A DNA stretch of 64,000 nt, taken from contig SVTH01000011.1 in assembly GCA_015063885.1 (NCBI GenBank), positions 1 through 64,000 on the forward strand, in the 5' to 3' direction. Positions 25,045-34,397 of this stretch are shown piece by piece; the stretch's first letter is position 1, and each line of letters begins with the position of its first letter. The stretch is from Oscillospiraceae bacterium (GTDB lineage: Bacteria > Bacillota > Clostridia > Oscillospirales > CAG-382). A program made the position numbers and the translations under genes. The notes beneath the pieces were generated by a model, which did no database searches, was not told the DNA's origin, and saw only the letters and a program-made list of their open reading frames with translations.

Positions 25045-26781
25045 TTAGAGTTCGGTGGAGCCGGAAAGATCGAGATAGAGGGTCTGACCCAATACGGTGA
25101 CCGTGGTGTAGTCTTCGGAGAACTGCCAGGACAGAGCGAGAGAGTCACCCACCTCAAAAACGGCACGGAGAGAATCGCTTTCGCCATATCCCCACAGATT
25201 GACGGAGCAGGTGCCATCCTCGTAGAAGCCAAGGGATACGCCCGTATCGCCTTCCATGAAGAGGGAGAGACTGCCTTCAAAATCGGTGCCATCGCAGGGA
25301 GTGCCGTTGATGGTATAGGAGCCGTCGGCTTCCTCGATGGTATAGGAGCCGAAATTTTCGATGGTGTAGACGTTCCCGTCTTTCGTATAGACGGTATCTA
25401 CGTAGATGTCAACGTAGCCGTCCTCGTCGACGGACATATACAGCTTTTCATCCTCGGAATAGTAGTAAGAGGACAGGGACGTGTAGAACAGATCGGGATA
25501 AGTCTCCATCATCTTGGTATAGAACTCTTCCTCGTCGTAGGTGAGGATTGCGTTTTCGTAGGGGAAATCCAAGGTCACGTCGGAGGGAGTGACGGACATA
25601 GCCATCTCCAGCACCATGGACATTTCCATAACGTTCATTTCCAAGCTGAGGGATACGTCGGTGGTGCCGTTTTCCTCGGAAACGGTGAGCTCCAGCTCCA
25701 TGGGCATGGAGAAGGAGAAGCCGCCCATATCCTGGGTCATGGTAATGGAGCCTGCGGCGGTTACGCCGTTTTCCTGCGGGGTAAAGGTGAGATCCATCTT
25801 AACGGAGGTCTCTTCCCCGGGGAGCTCTCCCTTCATGGTGGTGGAAGCATCCGTTGCGGTGATGGTAAGCTCCAAGGTGGTGACGCCTTCCTCCTTGCGG
25901 GAGACGGAATAGTTGACTGCGTCCTTGCCTGCGGAGCTGTCTATGGTCAGACAATCCACCAAGGTCTCGCCGTCAAAGCCTTCCAGCAGGCACTTTTGGA
26001 AGGTCTTGCCGTCGGTGGTAACGGTGAGAACGGCTTTGGTATACTTGCGTTCTCCCTCGGAAGCGGTGGAAAGCTCGCCCATAATGCTGTCCTCGCCGTT
26101 GAGTGCGCCGAACATTTCGTTCAGGCTCTTATCCACTTCCGTCCAAAGCTTTGCGGCTTGTTCCCCTTCCAGGGTAAGAGAGAAGATCTTGTTGCCGTCC
26201 TTTTCCGTGACGGTCATGTTTTTGTTGGGGTCGGCGTGCTCCAGGATCAGATCGGTGAAGCTCTCATCGGAAGAGCCGCCGTCGTTGCCGCCGAAGAAAT
26301 CGATAGAGGGCAGAATGGCAGCATCGCCCAGATCCTCCGTGCGGAAGACGCCGTCGGGATACATCTCGGGGTACTGGGTATATTCCCTTCCTTCATGGTT
26401 CCATGCCACGATGGGAATGATCACACCGCCCATGCTGTAGTCGACCTCGGTCTTGGTGGTGTTTTCATCGATGGTCACGGTGCCCTCGAAGGACATGGAC
26501 TCGCCCAAAGAAGGATCTCCGGAGCCGCCGGACATGGAATAGCTGAGGGTTCCGGTGCCCTCTTTCATATCCATGGATACGGAATTCAAAAACAAGGTAG
26601 GAGCCACGGATTCATAGGCAGCGGAAAGCTCGTCGGAGAGGGTCTGCAGCTGCTCCCAGGGCGTGGGAGGAAGAGTGCTCTCCTCTTTCGAAGAGGTGTC
26701 GGACGGCGTATCGGACGCGGGCTGGCACGCCGTCAACAGCAAAAGCGTGAAAACAAGAAGCAGGGAAAGTATTTTTTTCAT
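25045..26781 (-). CDS. Large lipoprotein of unknown function
   Basis: 578 residues. A clear lipoprotein signal (MKKILSLLLVF, lipobox LTAC) is followed by a Ser/Thr/Pro linker. The body is beta-rich, full of alternating polar and hydrophobic stretches with many Thr, Ser, Glu and Met. I recognise no catalytic motif or named family. It is probably held on the outer face of the membrane. The upstream ATG (26847) is rejected because AAAGGAGG precedes 26781 and the signal peptide starts there. It has a consensus promoter of its own. Confidence 0.75.
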   Translation of the reverse strand: MKKILSLLLVFTLLLLTACQPASDTPSDTSSKEESTLPPTPWEQLQTLSDELSAAYESVAPTLFLNSVSMDMKEGTGTLSYSMSGGSGDPSLGESMSFEGTVTIDENTTKTEVDYSMGGVIIPIVAWNHEGREYTQYPEMYPDGVFRTEDLGDAAILPSIDFFGGNDGGSSDESFTDLILEHADPNKNMTVTEKDGNKIFSLTLEGEQAAKLWTEVDKSLNEMFGALNGEDSIMGELSTASEGERKYTKAVLTVTTDGKTFQKCLLEGFDGETLVDCLTIDSSAGKDAVNYSVSRKEEGVTTLELTITATDASTTMKGELPGEETSVKMDLTFTPQENGVTAAGSITMTQDMGGFSFSMPMELELTVSEENGTTDVSLSLEMNVMEMSMVLEMAMSVTPSDVTLDFPYENAILTYDEEEFYTKMMETYPDLFYTSLSSYYYSEDEKLYMSVDEDGYVDIYVDTVYTKDGNVYTIENFGSYTIEEADGSYTINGTPCDGTDFEGSLSLFMEGDTGVSLGFYEDGTCSVNLWGYGESDSLRAVFEVGDSLALSWQFSEDYTTVTVLGQTLYLDLSGSTEL

Positions 26782-26837
26782 GGTAGTTCCTCCTTTGAGC
26801 CATGACAGAATCGCCCGTTGATTTACGGTACACCTGC

Positions 26838-26866
26838 AGTATAGCACATGGTCAGACGACTGTCAA
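26838..26866 (-). promoter_or_regulatory. Promoter of the 578-residue lipoprotein gene
   Basis: Minus strand TTGACA at 26866-26861 and TATACT at 26843-26838, spacer 17. Confidence 0.85.
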
Positions 26867-26914
26867 TAGGGTTTTCGCAATTTTTACAATTGTTAACAAA
26901 TAGAGGAGGTTTCT

Positions 26915-28603
26915 TTACATTTTGTGGGCTTCCAGCCAGGCGGCAATCTCACGGGCTACCTCGCCCATGCTTCCCTCGTCGTAGGGCAAAGGCAGGCCTG
27001 CGGCGCGGACGGCTTCCTCGAAGGTGACGGTGCCGCCCAGGTCCACGAAGGCCAGGTAACGCTTCCAGGCGTCTGCGGGATCCTTGAGGGACATGGTCCA
27101 GAAGCGGAAGGCTACGGCCTGTGCCATGCAGTAGTCGATGTAATACAGGGGGTGGAGATAGATGTGGAGCTTGAACTGCCAGCCCGAGCCTCTGCCGTAG
27201 AAGGGCAGATCCTCCTGGTGGAGATGGGGACGGTATTTCTTCTCCAGATCCAGCCATACCCCATTGCGCTCATCGGGGGTGAGGTTTTCGTTCTCGTACA
27301 TGATGTGCTGGAATTCGTCCACCATACAACCGTAGGGAATGAAGGAAAGGGCGTTGGCGGCGTGGACGTATTCGTACTTATCGGTGTTCTTGCCGAAGAA
27401 CAGGTGATGGAAGTCCCGGGTCAAGAATTCCATGCTCATGGAGTGCACCTCGCAGGCTTCCATGGTGGGAGACTGGGCGTAGAGGGGCAGGTTATTCTTG
27501 AAGGCACGGAAGGCGGCGAAGGCGTGGCCCGCCTCGTGGGTGAGGACGTCCACGTCGTCGGCGGTACCGTTGAAGTTGGAGAAGATGAAGGGTGCCTTGT
27601 AGTCCTCGATGGTGGAGCAATAGCCGCCGGGGGCCTTGCCTTCCTTGCTGAGGACGTCCAAAAGCTGATTATCGTACATGAAGTCGATGAATTCCGCAGT
27701 TTCGGGGGACATTTCGTCGTACATCTTCTTCCCTGCTTCCAGGATCTCTTCCGCAGTACCTTCGGGAAGGGCGTTGCCGTCGGCAAACAGGAAGTCGTGG
27801 TCGTAGAGGTGGATCTGATCCACGCCGATGCGCTTTTTCTGATCCTCCTTGGTCATGGTGACCACGGGGACGAGATCCTCGGCGATCTGCTTGCGGAAGG
27901 CTTTCAGTTCTTCGTAGCCGTAGCAGTTTCTGCCCAGGCGGTCGTAGCCCAGCTGCAGGTAGTTTTCGTGGCCCAGCAGTCTTGCCTGGGCGTTGCGGTT
28001 CTTTACCAGCTTGTCGAAGATGGTGTCCAGCTCTTCCCTGTGAGCGTCAAAGAAGCCGCCTTCCTTTTCAAAGGCCTTCTTACGGATGGCTCTGTCGGGA
28101 GACTCCTTATAAAGCCCCAGCATGGGCAGAGGGATGGTCTCCCCTTCCCATTCCACGGTACCGGAGGCGTACAGCTCCTGGTAGGCGGATTCCAGCTTGT
28201 TGGCTTCCTGCATCAGGGGCACCAGCTCAGGACGGAAGGAACGGACGGAGATCTCCAGGTTTTTGAACAGGAGAGTGCCCAGCTCTGCTTCCAGCTCCTT
28301 ACGGAAGGGAGATTCCAGCAACGCCAGGTCTACTGCCTGTGCGGGCCCCTGGAGAAGGGGGCTTTGCTCGTCCAAGAAGGTCTTTTCTGCGTTGTAGAAA
28401 GGATCCTTGGTGTTCAGGGTGAAGCGGATATACGCCAGGGAGCCCATGGTGTAGAAATGTCCCTGCTCTTCCATAAAGCTGCGGTACACGGAAACGATGG
28501 TTTGGGCGTCGGGAGCGTTGCGGATCTCGGTCTCTACTTTTTTACAGAGGGCAATAAGCTCCTCGGGGTTGGGACGCTTGTAGGGGATTTCGGAAAATTT
28601 CAT
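26915..28603 (-). CDS. M3 family oligoendopeptidase
   Basis: 562 residues, right for the M3 (PepF/thimet) group, cytoplasmic zinc peptidases that cut short peptides. The zinc motif THEAGHAF (HExxH) is near residue 354 with the downstream Glu in EVHSMSMEF, and the HLYLHPLYYIDY region shapes the closing domain. The start is two bases after the mutY stop, so it belongs to the DUF4127-topB-mutY operon. No clear terminator follows. Confidence 0.92.
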   Translation of the reverse strand: MKFSEIPYKRPNPEELIALCKKVETEIRNAPDAQTIVSVYRSFMEEQGHFYTMGSLAYIRFTLNTKDPFYNAEKTFLDEQSPLLQGPAQAVDLALLESPFRKELEAELGTLLFKNLEISVRSFRPELVPLMQEANKLESAYQELYASGTVEWEGETIPLPMLGLYKESPDRAIRKKAFEKEGGFFDAHREELDTIFDKLVKNRNAQARLLGHENYLQLGYDRLGRNCYGYEELKAFRKQIAEDLVPVVTMTKEDQKKRIGVDQIHLYDHDFLFADGNALPEGTAEEILEAGKKMYDEMSPETAEFIDFMYDNQLLDVLSKEGKAPGGYCSTIEDYKAPFIFSNFNGTADDVDVLTHEAGHAFAAFRAFKNNLPLYAQSPTMEACEVHSMSMEFLTRDFHHLFFGKNTDKYEYVHAANALSFIPYGCMVDEFQHIMYENENLTPDERNGVWLDLEKKYRPHLHQEDLPFYGRGSGWQFKLHIYLHPLYYIDYCMAQAVAFRFWTMSLKDPADAWKRYLAFVDLGGTVTFEEAVRAAGLPLPYDEGSMGEVAREIAAWLEAHKM

Positions 28604-28605
28604 GG

Positions 28606-29670
28606 TCAGATTCCTTTCGTGATGGGTTTGATATAGGCGGCGAAGGCGGAGGGGATGGCGAATTTGCCTGCCATTTCTTCCGCAGTTGCCATGATGCGGT
28701 CTTGGTGTTCTTCAAAGTAGCCCGTCATGAGATAGGCGGTCATATGCCATTCCACGTGGGTGAAGATGTGAACGGCGGGAGCAAGAACGTCGATATGCAG
28801 GGGCTGAAAGCCGTTTTCTCTGGCAAAAGCCACGGCTTCCTCTTGCGTCAGGGTTCCAAGCTCGTTGGGAAGCTCGTAGAGCCCCGCTAACAGCCCTTTT
28901 GCGGGGCGGCGGCGGATCATGTAGCGGTCGTGTTCCTTTAAAAGCAGGACGGTACGGTGCTCTATACGGCGGGGTGCTTTTTTGGAACGGACGGGAAGGA
29001 GGTCGGTCTTCCCCGTCTTTGCGGCGATGCACCAAGGGCAGAGGGGGCACTCCTTACAGAGAGGCTCCGTGTTGGGGCCGCAAACAGTGGCGCCCAGCTC
29101 GATCATGGCTTGGGTGAACTCTCCGGGAGACTCCGCAGGACAGAGGGACAGCACGGCTTCCTCTGCCGCCTTGCGGGTGTGGGGGTGCAGGATGTCACGT
29201 TCATCCCCCGTTACACGGGAGAGGACCCGCAAGACGTTGCCGTCTACCGCGGGAGCAGGTACGCCGAAGGCGATGGTGGCGATAGCGCCTGCGGTGTAGC
29301 TACCGATACCGGGAAGCTTTTGAAGCTCCTTGGGATCGGAGGGAAACCTGCCGCCGTATTCGGTTACGATCCTGATAGCGGCTTTTTGGAGGTTTCTCGC
29401 GCGGCTGTAGTAGCCCAGGCCCTCCCAAAGCTTGAGAAGGTGGGTCTCCTCGGCTTCCGCCAGAGCGTAAACGTCGGGGAACGCCTCCAGAAAGCGGTGG
29501 AAATAGGGCTTCACGGCCTCCACCCGGGTCTGCTGGAGCATGATCTCCGAGATCCAAACGCGGTATGGGGTGATCTCATGCCGCCAGGGAAGGTCTCGCT
29601 TGTTGGCTTGATACCAGGTCAACAGCTCTGCAACGGCTTCCTTGGGCGGGAGGGTGTATTGGTGGCTCAT
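28606..29670 (-). CDS. mutY: A/G-specific adenine glycosylase MutY
   Basis: 354 residues. It removes adenine paired with 8-oxoguanine. The helix-hairpin-helix LPGIGSYTAGAI is followed by catalytic Asp143 (AVDGNV); the second catalytic residue is Glu42 (ISEIMLQQTRV). The [4Fe-4S] loop has Cys197, 205, 208 and 214 (spacing 7-2-5, one longer than E. coli). The C-terminal NUDIX-like domain that reads 8-oxoG is present from about 230. The start overlaps the topB stop by four bases. Confidence 0.95.
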   Translation of the reverse strand: MSHQYTLPPKEAVAELLTWYQANKRDLPWRHEITPYRVWISEIMLQQTRVEAVKPYFHRFLEAFPDVYALAEAEETHLLKLWEGLGYYSRARNLQKAAIRIVTEYGGRFPSDPKELQKLPGIGSYTAGAIATIAFGVPAPAVDGNVLRVLSRVTGDERDILHPHTRKAAEEAVLSLCPAESPGEFTQAMIELGATVCGPNTEPLCKECPLCPWCIAAKTGKTDLLPVRSKKAPRRIEHRTVLLLKEHDRYMIRRRPAKGLLAGLYELPNELGTLTQEEAVAFARENGFQPLHIDVLAPAVHIFTHVEWHMTAYLMTGYFEEHQDRIMATAEEMAGKFAIPSAFAAYIKPITKGI

Positions 29671-31982
29671 TTGGTCACCTCCCCGTTCAGAAGGCGGGCG
29701 GCCTCCTCGTCGGTGAGGAGCTTGCCGTTTTGCTCAAAGGGAAGACGGAAATCGCAACCGCTTTTCCAGGCGGAGCAGCCGTAGGCGGTTTTGCCTTTGA
29801 CGATGGGGCTTTTGCATTTGGGGCAGAGGGGCATGGAAGGCGCCTTCTTTTTGGGCTTGCGGTCGTCGAAGGAGAAGACGGCTTTTTTGTCCTCGTCCAG
29901 CACCAGGCGGGCGGTGAAGGTGTTCCCCGTCTTTTTGGAAACAAAGCCCTCGATGGGGTCGGTCTTACCGTCGGTGAGGAGCTTGCGGAGGTTCTCTGCG
30001 GAGATGGCTCTGCCGCAGATATAGGTATTGATACTGAATTTACAGCCGTCCTTGTAGCCCGAACAGCCGTAGAAGGAGCGCTGTCTGCGGATCTCCTTGC
30101 CGCAAAGGGGGCAGGCGCCCAGGATATCCCCGAAGTAGCCGATGTCGTGGCTTCCCTCTCCCGCCTGCATGGCTGCGGAGATCTTCTCTTTGGCAAGGTC
30201 AACGCTGTCGCGGACGGTGATCTTCCCGCGGAAGACGCTTTTCAAGGCCTTGCCAAGCTCGGCGGTCTTGAATTTATCCATGACCACACCCAGGTTTTCC
30301 AGGGATTCCACTAAGAATTCCCCGCCCGGGAGGATGAAATAGGTATCCTTTTTCAGCTCGATATACCCGCTGTGTCGGGCGTTGTCGATGATGCCCGTGC
30401 GGGTGGCCTCGGTGCCAAGCTCCAGGCCCTCGAACATGGCGCGGTAATCCTCGGTGTCGTCCTCTTGCTCGGTATCGTCGGCGTTTTCCGCGGCTTCCTT
30501 TGCGGCGGCCTTTTCCTCCCGGAATGGGTTCTTCAGGTAGTTGTTCAGGGTTTCGATGGTGTAGTGCTTGGGGGGCGAGGTCTCTTTTTCTACGAGCTTG
30601 AAGTCGATGACCACTTGGTCGCCCTTTTCCAGAGGCGGCAGGACCTTGTCCTTTTGGGTGCGGTCGTCGTATTTCGTCCAGCCCGGCTCTAAGATCACGT
30701 TGCCCTTCAGAGTGAAGGTCTCCAGATCTCCCACGGCGATGGTGATCTCGGTTTTGGAGATCTTACAGGGCTCCGCACAGAACACTGCGATGAAGCGGCG
30801 GAACACGGTGGAATAGACCTGGTTTTCCCGCTGGGACAAGGCGCCCTTGGCGGGGATCTTGTAGGTGGGAGTCAGCGCAGAGTGGGATTCGATCTTGCTG
30901 TCGTCGAAGATGGTTTTGCTATCCTTGAATTCCACGGGATAGCCCAGTTTCTTGCAGTTTTCCAGGATGGTTTTGATCTTGCCCTTTTCAGCGGTGGCCA
31001 GATATTCGGAGTTGGTACGGGGATAGGTGAGGTAGCCTTCCTCGTAGAGCTTCTGGATGATGTCCAAAGAGTCCTTCATAGACATTTTGTACTTCTTACC
31101 CAGGACGTTTTGCAATTTGGAAAGGGAGTACAGCTTGCCGGGGGGAAGGGTTGATTTTTGTCGTTTGACGGCGGTGACCACCGCTCCCGCTTGGTTATAT
31201 TTGGCACAGAGGGCTTCCGCCTTGGGGGCGTCCTCCATGTCGAACTTCTTCTTGGAGTTCAGCTCCACCACTTCCCCTTTGGTCTCCTCCTTGCTTGCAA
31301 GAGACAGGTATTTCCCGGGGATGAAATTGCGGATGGCCATGTCACGCTCGTAAATTGCTTTGACGATGGGAACGATGACTCTCCCCACGCGGAGGAGGGT
31401 TCCCGTGCGGAGGGTGGCGTAGCGGGTGAGGTTCACGCCGTAAAGCCAGTCGATGTAAGTGCGGGCGAAGCCTTCGTCGGCTAAGTTGTCGTATTCCGTT
31501 TCGTCCTTCATTTCCGCAAGAGCGGTGCGGACGGTCTGGGGCGTTTGGTCGGGGAGCCAAAGGCGCTTTAAGGCTTTGCCGTTGACGCCTGCGTGGGTGA
31601 TGCAGAGGCGGACGATGATCTCACCCTCTCGGTCGGAGTCTCCCGCATTGACGATAGTGTCTACGTCCTCTCTTGCACAGAGGGAGGAGATGATGCCGAA
31701 TTGCTTTTGAACACCGCTGTCCACCGTCTTTTTGTCGTCTCCCTTGCGGAGCTCAAAGCGGAAGGTCTCGGGGAAGCAGGGCAGGTTCTCCATGGTCCAG
31801 CCGGTGGTGCCTGCGGGGAGAGGTGAATACGCCTCGATGTCGCAAAGGGAGAACAGGTGGCCGAATGCCCAGGTGACGATATAGCCCTCCCCTTCCAGGT
31901 AACCGTCACGGCGGCGCAGGTCGCCGATGGCGGAGGCGATGTTACGGGCAAGACTGGGTTTTTCGGCTATGATGAGAACCAA
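29667..31982 (-). CDS. topB: DNA topoisomerase III (type IA)
   Basis: 771 residues. Cuts and passes single strands to unlink DNA. The Toprim domain opens with VLIIAEKPSLARNIA and holds a GDSDREGE acidic motif; the active-site Tyr is in LTYPRTNSEYL. The C-terminus carries two Cys-rich repeats (CPLCGKEI and CPKCKSPI types) of the topoisomerase zinc-ribbon kind. I start it at TTG 31982 because AGGAGG is eight bases upstream and the family begins right there. A GTG three codons earlier overlaps the ribosome site. Second gene of its operon. Confidence 0.93.
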   Translation of the reverse strand: MVLIIAEKPSLARNIASAIGDLRRRDGYLEGEGYIVTWAFGHLFSLCDIEAYSPLPAGTTGWTMENLPCFPETFRFELRKGDDKKTVDSGVQKQFGIISSLCAREDVDTIVNAGDSDREGEIIVRLCITHAGVNGKALKRLWLPDQTPQTVRTALAEMKDETEYDNLADEGFARTYIDWLYGVNLTRYATLRTGTLLRVGRVIVPIVKAIYERDMAIRNFIPGKYLSLASKEETKGEVVELNSKKKFDMEDAPKAEALCAKYNQAGAVVTAVKRQKSTLPPGKLYSLSKLQNVLGKKYKMSMKDSLDIIQKLYEEGYLTYPRTNSEYLATAEKGKIKTILENCKKLGYPVEFKDSKTIFDDSKIESHSALTPTYKIPAKGALSQRENQVYSTVFRRFIAVFCAEPCKISKTEITIAVGDLETFTLKGNVILEPGWTKYDDRTQKDKVLPPLEKGDQVVIDFKLVEKETSPPKHYTIETLNNYLKNPFREEKAAAKEAAENADDTEQEDDTEDYRAMFEGLELGTEATRTGIIDNARHSGYIELKKDTYFILPGGEFLVESLENLGVVMDKFKTAELGKALKSVFRGKITVRDSVDLAKEKISAAMQAGEGSHDIGYFGDILGACPLCGKEIRRQRSFYGCSGYKDGCKFSINTYICGRAISAENLRKLLTDGKTDPIEGFVSKKTGNTFTARLVLDEDKKAVFSFDDRKPKKKAPSMPLCPKCKSPIVKGKTAYGCSAWKSGCDFRLPFEQNGKLLTDEEAARLLNGEVTK

Positions 31983-32016
31983 GGGATCCACCTCCTTTCT
32001 GAGGAATATACAAAGG

Positions 32017-33660
32017 TTAAGAAATTTCGATGTCGAAGGTCATTTCGAAGGTTCTGTCCCAGGGATAGCGGAAGTTCGACACCTTCACGGCGGGGTGTTC
32101 TTCCTCGGCGTAGGGGGACAGCGAGGTGATGATGGGGCTTTCGTTGATACAGGAAAGCACCAAGGGCATATTGCAATCTCCGTCTTCCGACCAAATGTTT
32201 TCCACCCGTTTGCCCTTAGCCTTGTAGCACACGTCCTTGATATAGGCGAAGGTCATGGACTTCAAGAAGCCTTCGTTGGCTTCGTCGGTGGATCTTTCCA
32301 CGGAGGAGAGGTAGGCGTATCTTGCGATGCCTTGGGACAGGGCGATGCCCATGGCGTTGCCTGCGGTGTTCCAGGAGGAGTAGCCCAAAAGCTCCGCTAC
32401 GCTAAGATCGTACTGATGAAACATCATGTAGGACAGGTTATAGGCTTTCCCGGAAACGTCCAGCAGGACGGTGGGGATATTATTTTCCAAGTTGGATTCC
32501 AGATGCCTCATCAGACTGATGCGGTCGGAGGAGGAAGAGCTGCGGGTGAGGATGAGTACCTGCAGGCTATCGTTTGAGGAGGTGCTCTCTTTGGTATTCA
32601 GACAGACAAGGTGGTTTTGAACATTCTCTCCCAGGGTGCCGATGTCAAACTCGTCGGCGGCCTGGTTTTTGCCATCGCCGTAATAGGTCAGGGTCACTTC
32701 CACCTCGCCGTAGATCTGCGTTGCCATACGGGCGAGGCAACACATGCCCAGCTCGTCTGCGGCGGCAGAAAGGACGCCTCTGTTCCCTATCAGGTTCTTC
32801 AGGTAGTTGATCTCGTTGGTCTGGATGGTGGTTTGGGGAGAGGAATCGTCCACGCCAACGTAGATGAATTCCAAATCGTCCCCTGCGTTGCGCAAAATAT
32901 AATCGGCGATCACCAGCTTGCGGGTGCGGGAAGCGTGGTATTTGTCCAGGGCGGATTCGGGCAGAGGCGTGGAGACCTTCCTGCCGTTTTGGTCAAAGCG
33001 GTAGCCTGCGATGATGTTCTCCACGGTGAGGTCTTCCCCTTTGAGGAGCTTACGGGGCGCTTGTCCGTATTCACGGAGCATATAGTATTCGTCCAGCTGA
33101 TATCCGCCGTAGGAGACGGTGGAGGCGAGACGCATGACGGTATCGAAGAGGTAGACGGTGTTGTTCTTGCACAGGTCGATGACGGTGTCGGCGATCTCGT
33201 ACTCAAAGGTCAGATCGGTGTTGTCCAGCCAGCGGGAGCCTACCAGGCCGCCGGAAAGCATTTGGTCCAGGGAGATGATGAAGTAGTCGCAGGTCTTGTC
33301 CATCTCCTTCACCCAGGCAAGGAGTGCTTCTCTGTTGCCTAAGGTGGAGCCGTCGGGGTTGGGGGTCATATTGTCCAATGCGGTGCGGTAAAGATGCTCC
33401 TCGGGCATGAGAAGCTTGATGCCCACGGACTGGGCAAGGTATTCCACACGCTCCTTGTTCACGGGACGGTTATCCAATGGGATATAGGCAATGGCGGGGT
33501 CGCTCACAGGCTGTTCCTCCTCTCGGGAACTCTCGCTTTCCGTAGACACGGACGATTCTGCGGGGGCGGTGCTTTCGCTTTGGGCGGGCTCTTCGTGAGT
33601 GCAGGAGATCAGCGTTAGCGTGAGCAGAATGCAAAGAAGGATGCAAAGAAGCTTGTGCAT
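32017..33660 (-). CDS. DUF4127 family lipoprotein
   Basis: 547 residues. Lipoprotein signal with lipobox Cys20 (LISC), then a Ser/Glu-rich linker to about 50. The rest matches DUF4127: IPLDNRPVN at the start of the domain, SLDQMLSGGLVGSR and a conserved acidic and Asn-rich core. Function unknown; the extracellular position and Asp-rich motifs suggest a hydrolase or sugar-binding role, which is inference. It heads an operon with topB, mutY and the M3 peptidase, 34 bases before topB. Confidence 0.85.
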   Translation of the reverse strand: MHKLLCILLCILLTLTLISCTHEEPAQSESTAPAESSVSTESESSREEEQPVSDPAIAYIPLDNRPVNKERVEYLAQSVGIKLLMPEEHLYRTALDNMTPNPDGSTLGNREALLAWVKEMDKTCDYFIISLDQMLSGGLVGSRWLDNTDLTFEYEIADTVIDLCKNNTVYLFDTVMRLASTVSYGGYQLDEYYMLREYGQAPRKLLKGEDLTVENIIAGYRFDQNGRKVSTPLPESALDKYHASRTRKLVIADYILRNAGDDLEFIYVGVDDSSPQTTIQTNEINYLKNLIGNRGVLSAAADELGMCCLARMATQIYGEVEVTLTYYGDGKNQAADEFDIGTLGENVQNHLVCLNTKESTSSNDSLQVLILTRSSSSSDRISLMRHLESNLENNIPTVLLDVSGKAYNLSYMMFHQYDLSVAELLGYSSWNTAGNAMGIALSQGIARYAYLSSVERSTDEANEGFLKSMTFAYIKDVCYKAKGKRVENIWSEDGDCNMPLVLSCINESPIITSLSPYAEEEHPAVKVSNFRYPWDRTFEMTFDIEIS

Positions 33661-33693
33661 AGAAAATACCTACCTTATTTTATCACTTTTTAC

Positions 33694-33722
33694 AGTATAC
33701 CAAAAAATGCTGAAAAAAGCAA
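33694..33722 (-). promoter_or_regulatory. Promoter of the DUF4127-topB-mutY operon
   Basis: Minus strand TATACT at 33699-33694 with a weak TTGCTT at 33722-33717, spacer 17. Confidence 0.6.
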
Positions 33723-33741
33723 TACGAAAATGCGGGTTTCG

Positions 33742-33770
33742 TTGACAGAGAAATTTTTTTACGTTATACT
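33742..33770 (+). promoter_or_regulatory. Promoter of the ECF sigma gene
   Basis: TTGACA at 33742-33747 and TATACT at 33765-33770, spacer 17: a housekeeping-type promoter, not an obvious ECF autoregulated one. Confidence 0.8.
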
Positions 33771-33842
33771 GAAAAAAAGATGTCGTAAAAGCGGGGTTTG
33801 GATTGTTATATAGACAGAAACGGGAGAATGAAAGGAGAGACG

Positions 33843-34382
33843 ATGATGGGCGACCAAAGAACGAGGGACGACGCACGCTGTAACGCCGCTCTCGCCGCCC
33901 TTGCAAAAGGGGACAAGGGTGGGCTGGACGTGATCTACCGTACCTACGGACGGATGATCCTATCGGCGGCGTATCAGATCGTAGGAACAACGGAGGATGC
34001 GGAGGACGTTCTGCAGGACGTTCTGCTTCGGATCGGCGAGAGCCCGTCCCGTTATACGCCCGACAGTAACCCCAGGGCGTGGGTGATGGCCATCACAAGA
34101 AACGTTGCGTTGAATCTGGCGAAAAAGCGCGGGAGAGACCTGCCCTTGGAGGAGGTTGCTTCCGGGGAGATTTCTCATCCCTCCCGGGAGGGTGTGGAGG
34201 AATCGGCGATCTTACAGGTTGCTTTGGCAAGTCTTTCAGAAGATGAACGGTTGATCGTCAACCTGAAGACTTACGCGGGACTTTCCCACAAGGAGATCGC
34301 TTCCGTTTTTGAAATCTCCGAGGACAGCGCCCAAAAGCGGTATCAACGCGCCATTGAGAAGCTACGCAAATATTTTTTATAG
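33843..34382 (+). CDS. ECF-type RNA polymerase sigma factor
   Basis: 179 residues. Region 2 (about 25-90) shows YRTYGRMILSAAYQIVG then EDAEDVLQDVLLRI, and region 4 (about 120-175) shows LSEDERLIVNLKTYAGLSHKEIA followed by the recognition helix. It would steer RNA polymerase to a small regulon. ATG 33843 or 33846 both fit the GGAG at 33834. Next gene, 15 bases on, encodes a membrane protein with a cytoplasmic N-terminus, as expected for an anti-sigma partner. Confidence 0.92.
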   Translation: MMGDQRTRDDARCNAALAALAKGDKGGLDVIYRTYGRMILSAAYQIVGTTEDAEDVLQDVLLRIGESPSRYTPDSNPRAWVMAITRNVALNLAKKRGRDLPLEEVASGEISHPSREGVEESAILQVALASLSEDERLIVNLKTYAGLSHKEIASVFEISEDSAQKRYQRAIEKLRKYFL

Positions 34383-34397
34383 GAAGGAGACGTATTG

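Noticed and set aside
24910..26805. 631-codon open frame antisense to the 578-residue lipoprotein gene
   Set aside because: The minus strand has a signal peptide, a ribosome site and a promoter; the plus-strand product is Gly/His/Val-rich filler.
26924..28636. 570-codon open frame antisense to the M3 peptidase
   Set aside because: Covers a gene with an intact HEAGH peptidase sequence; no motifs of its own.
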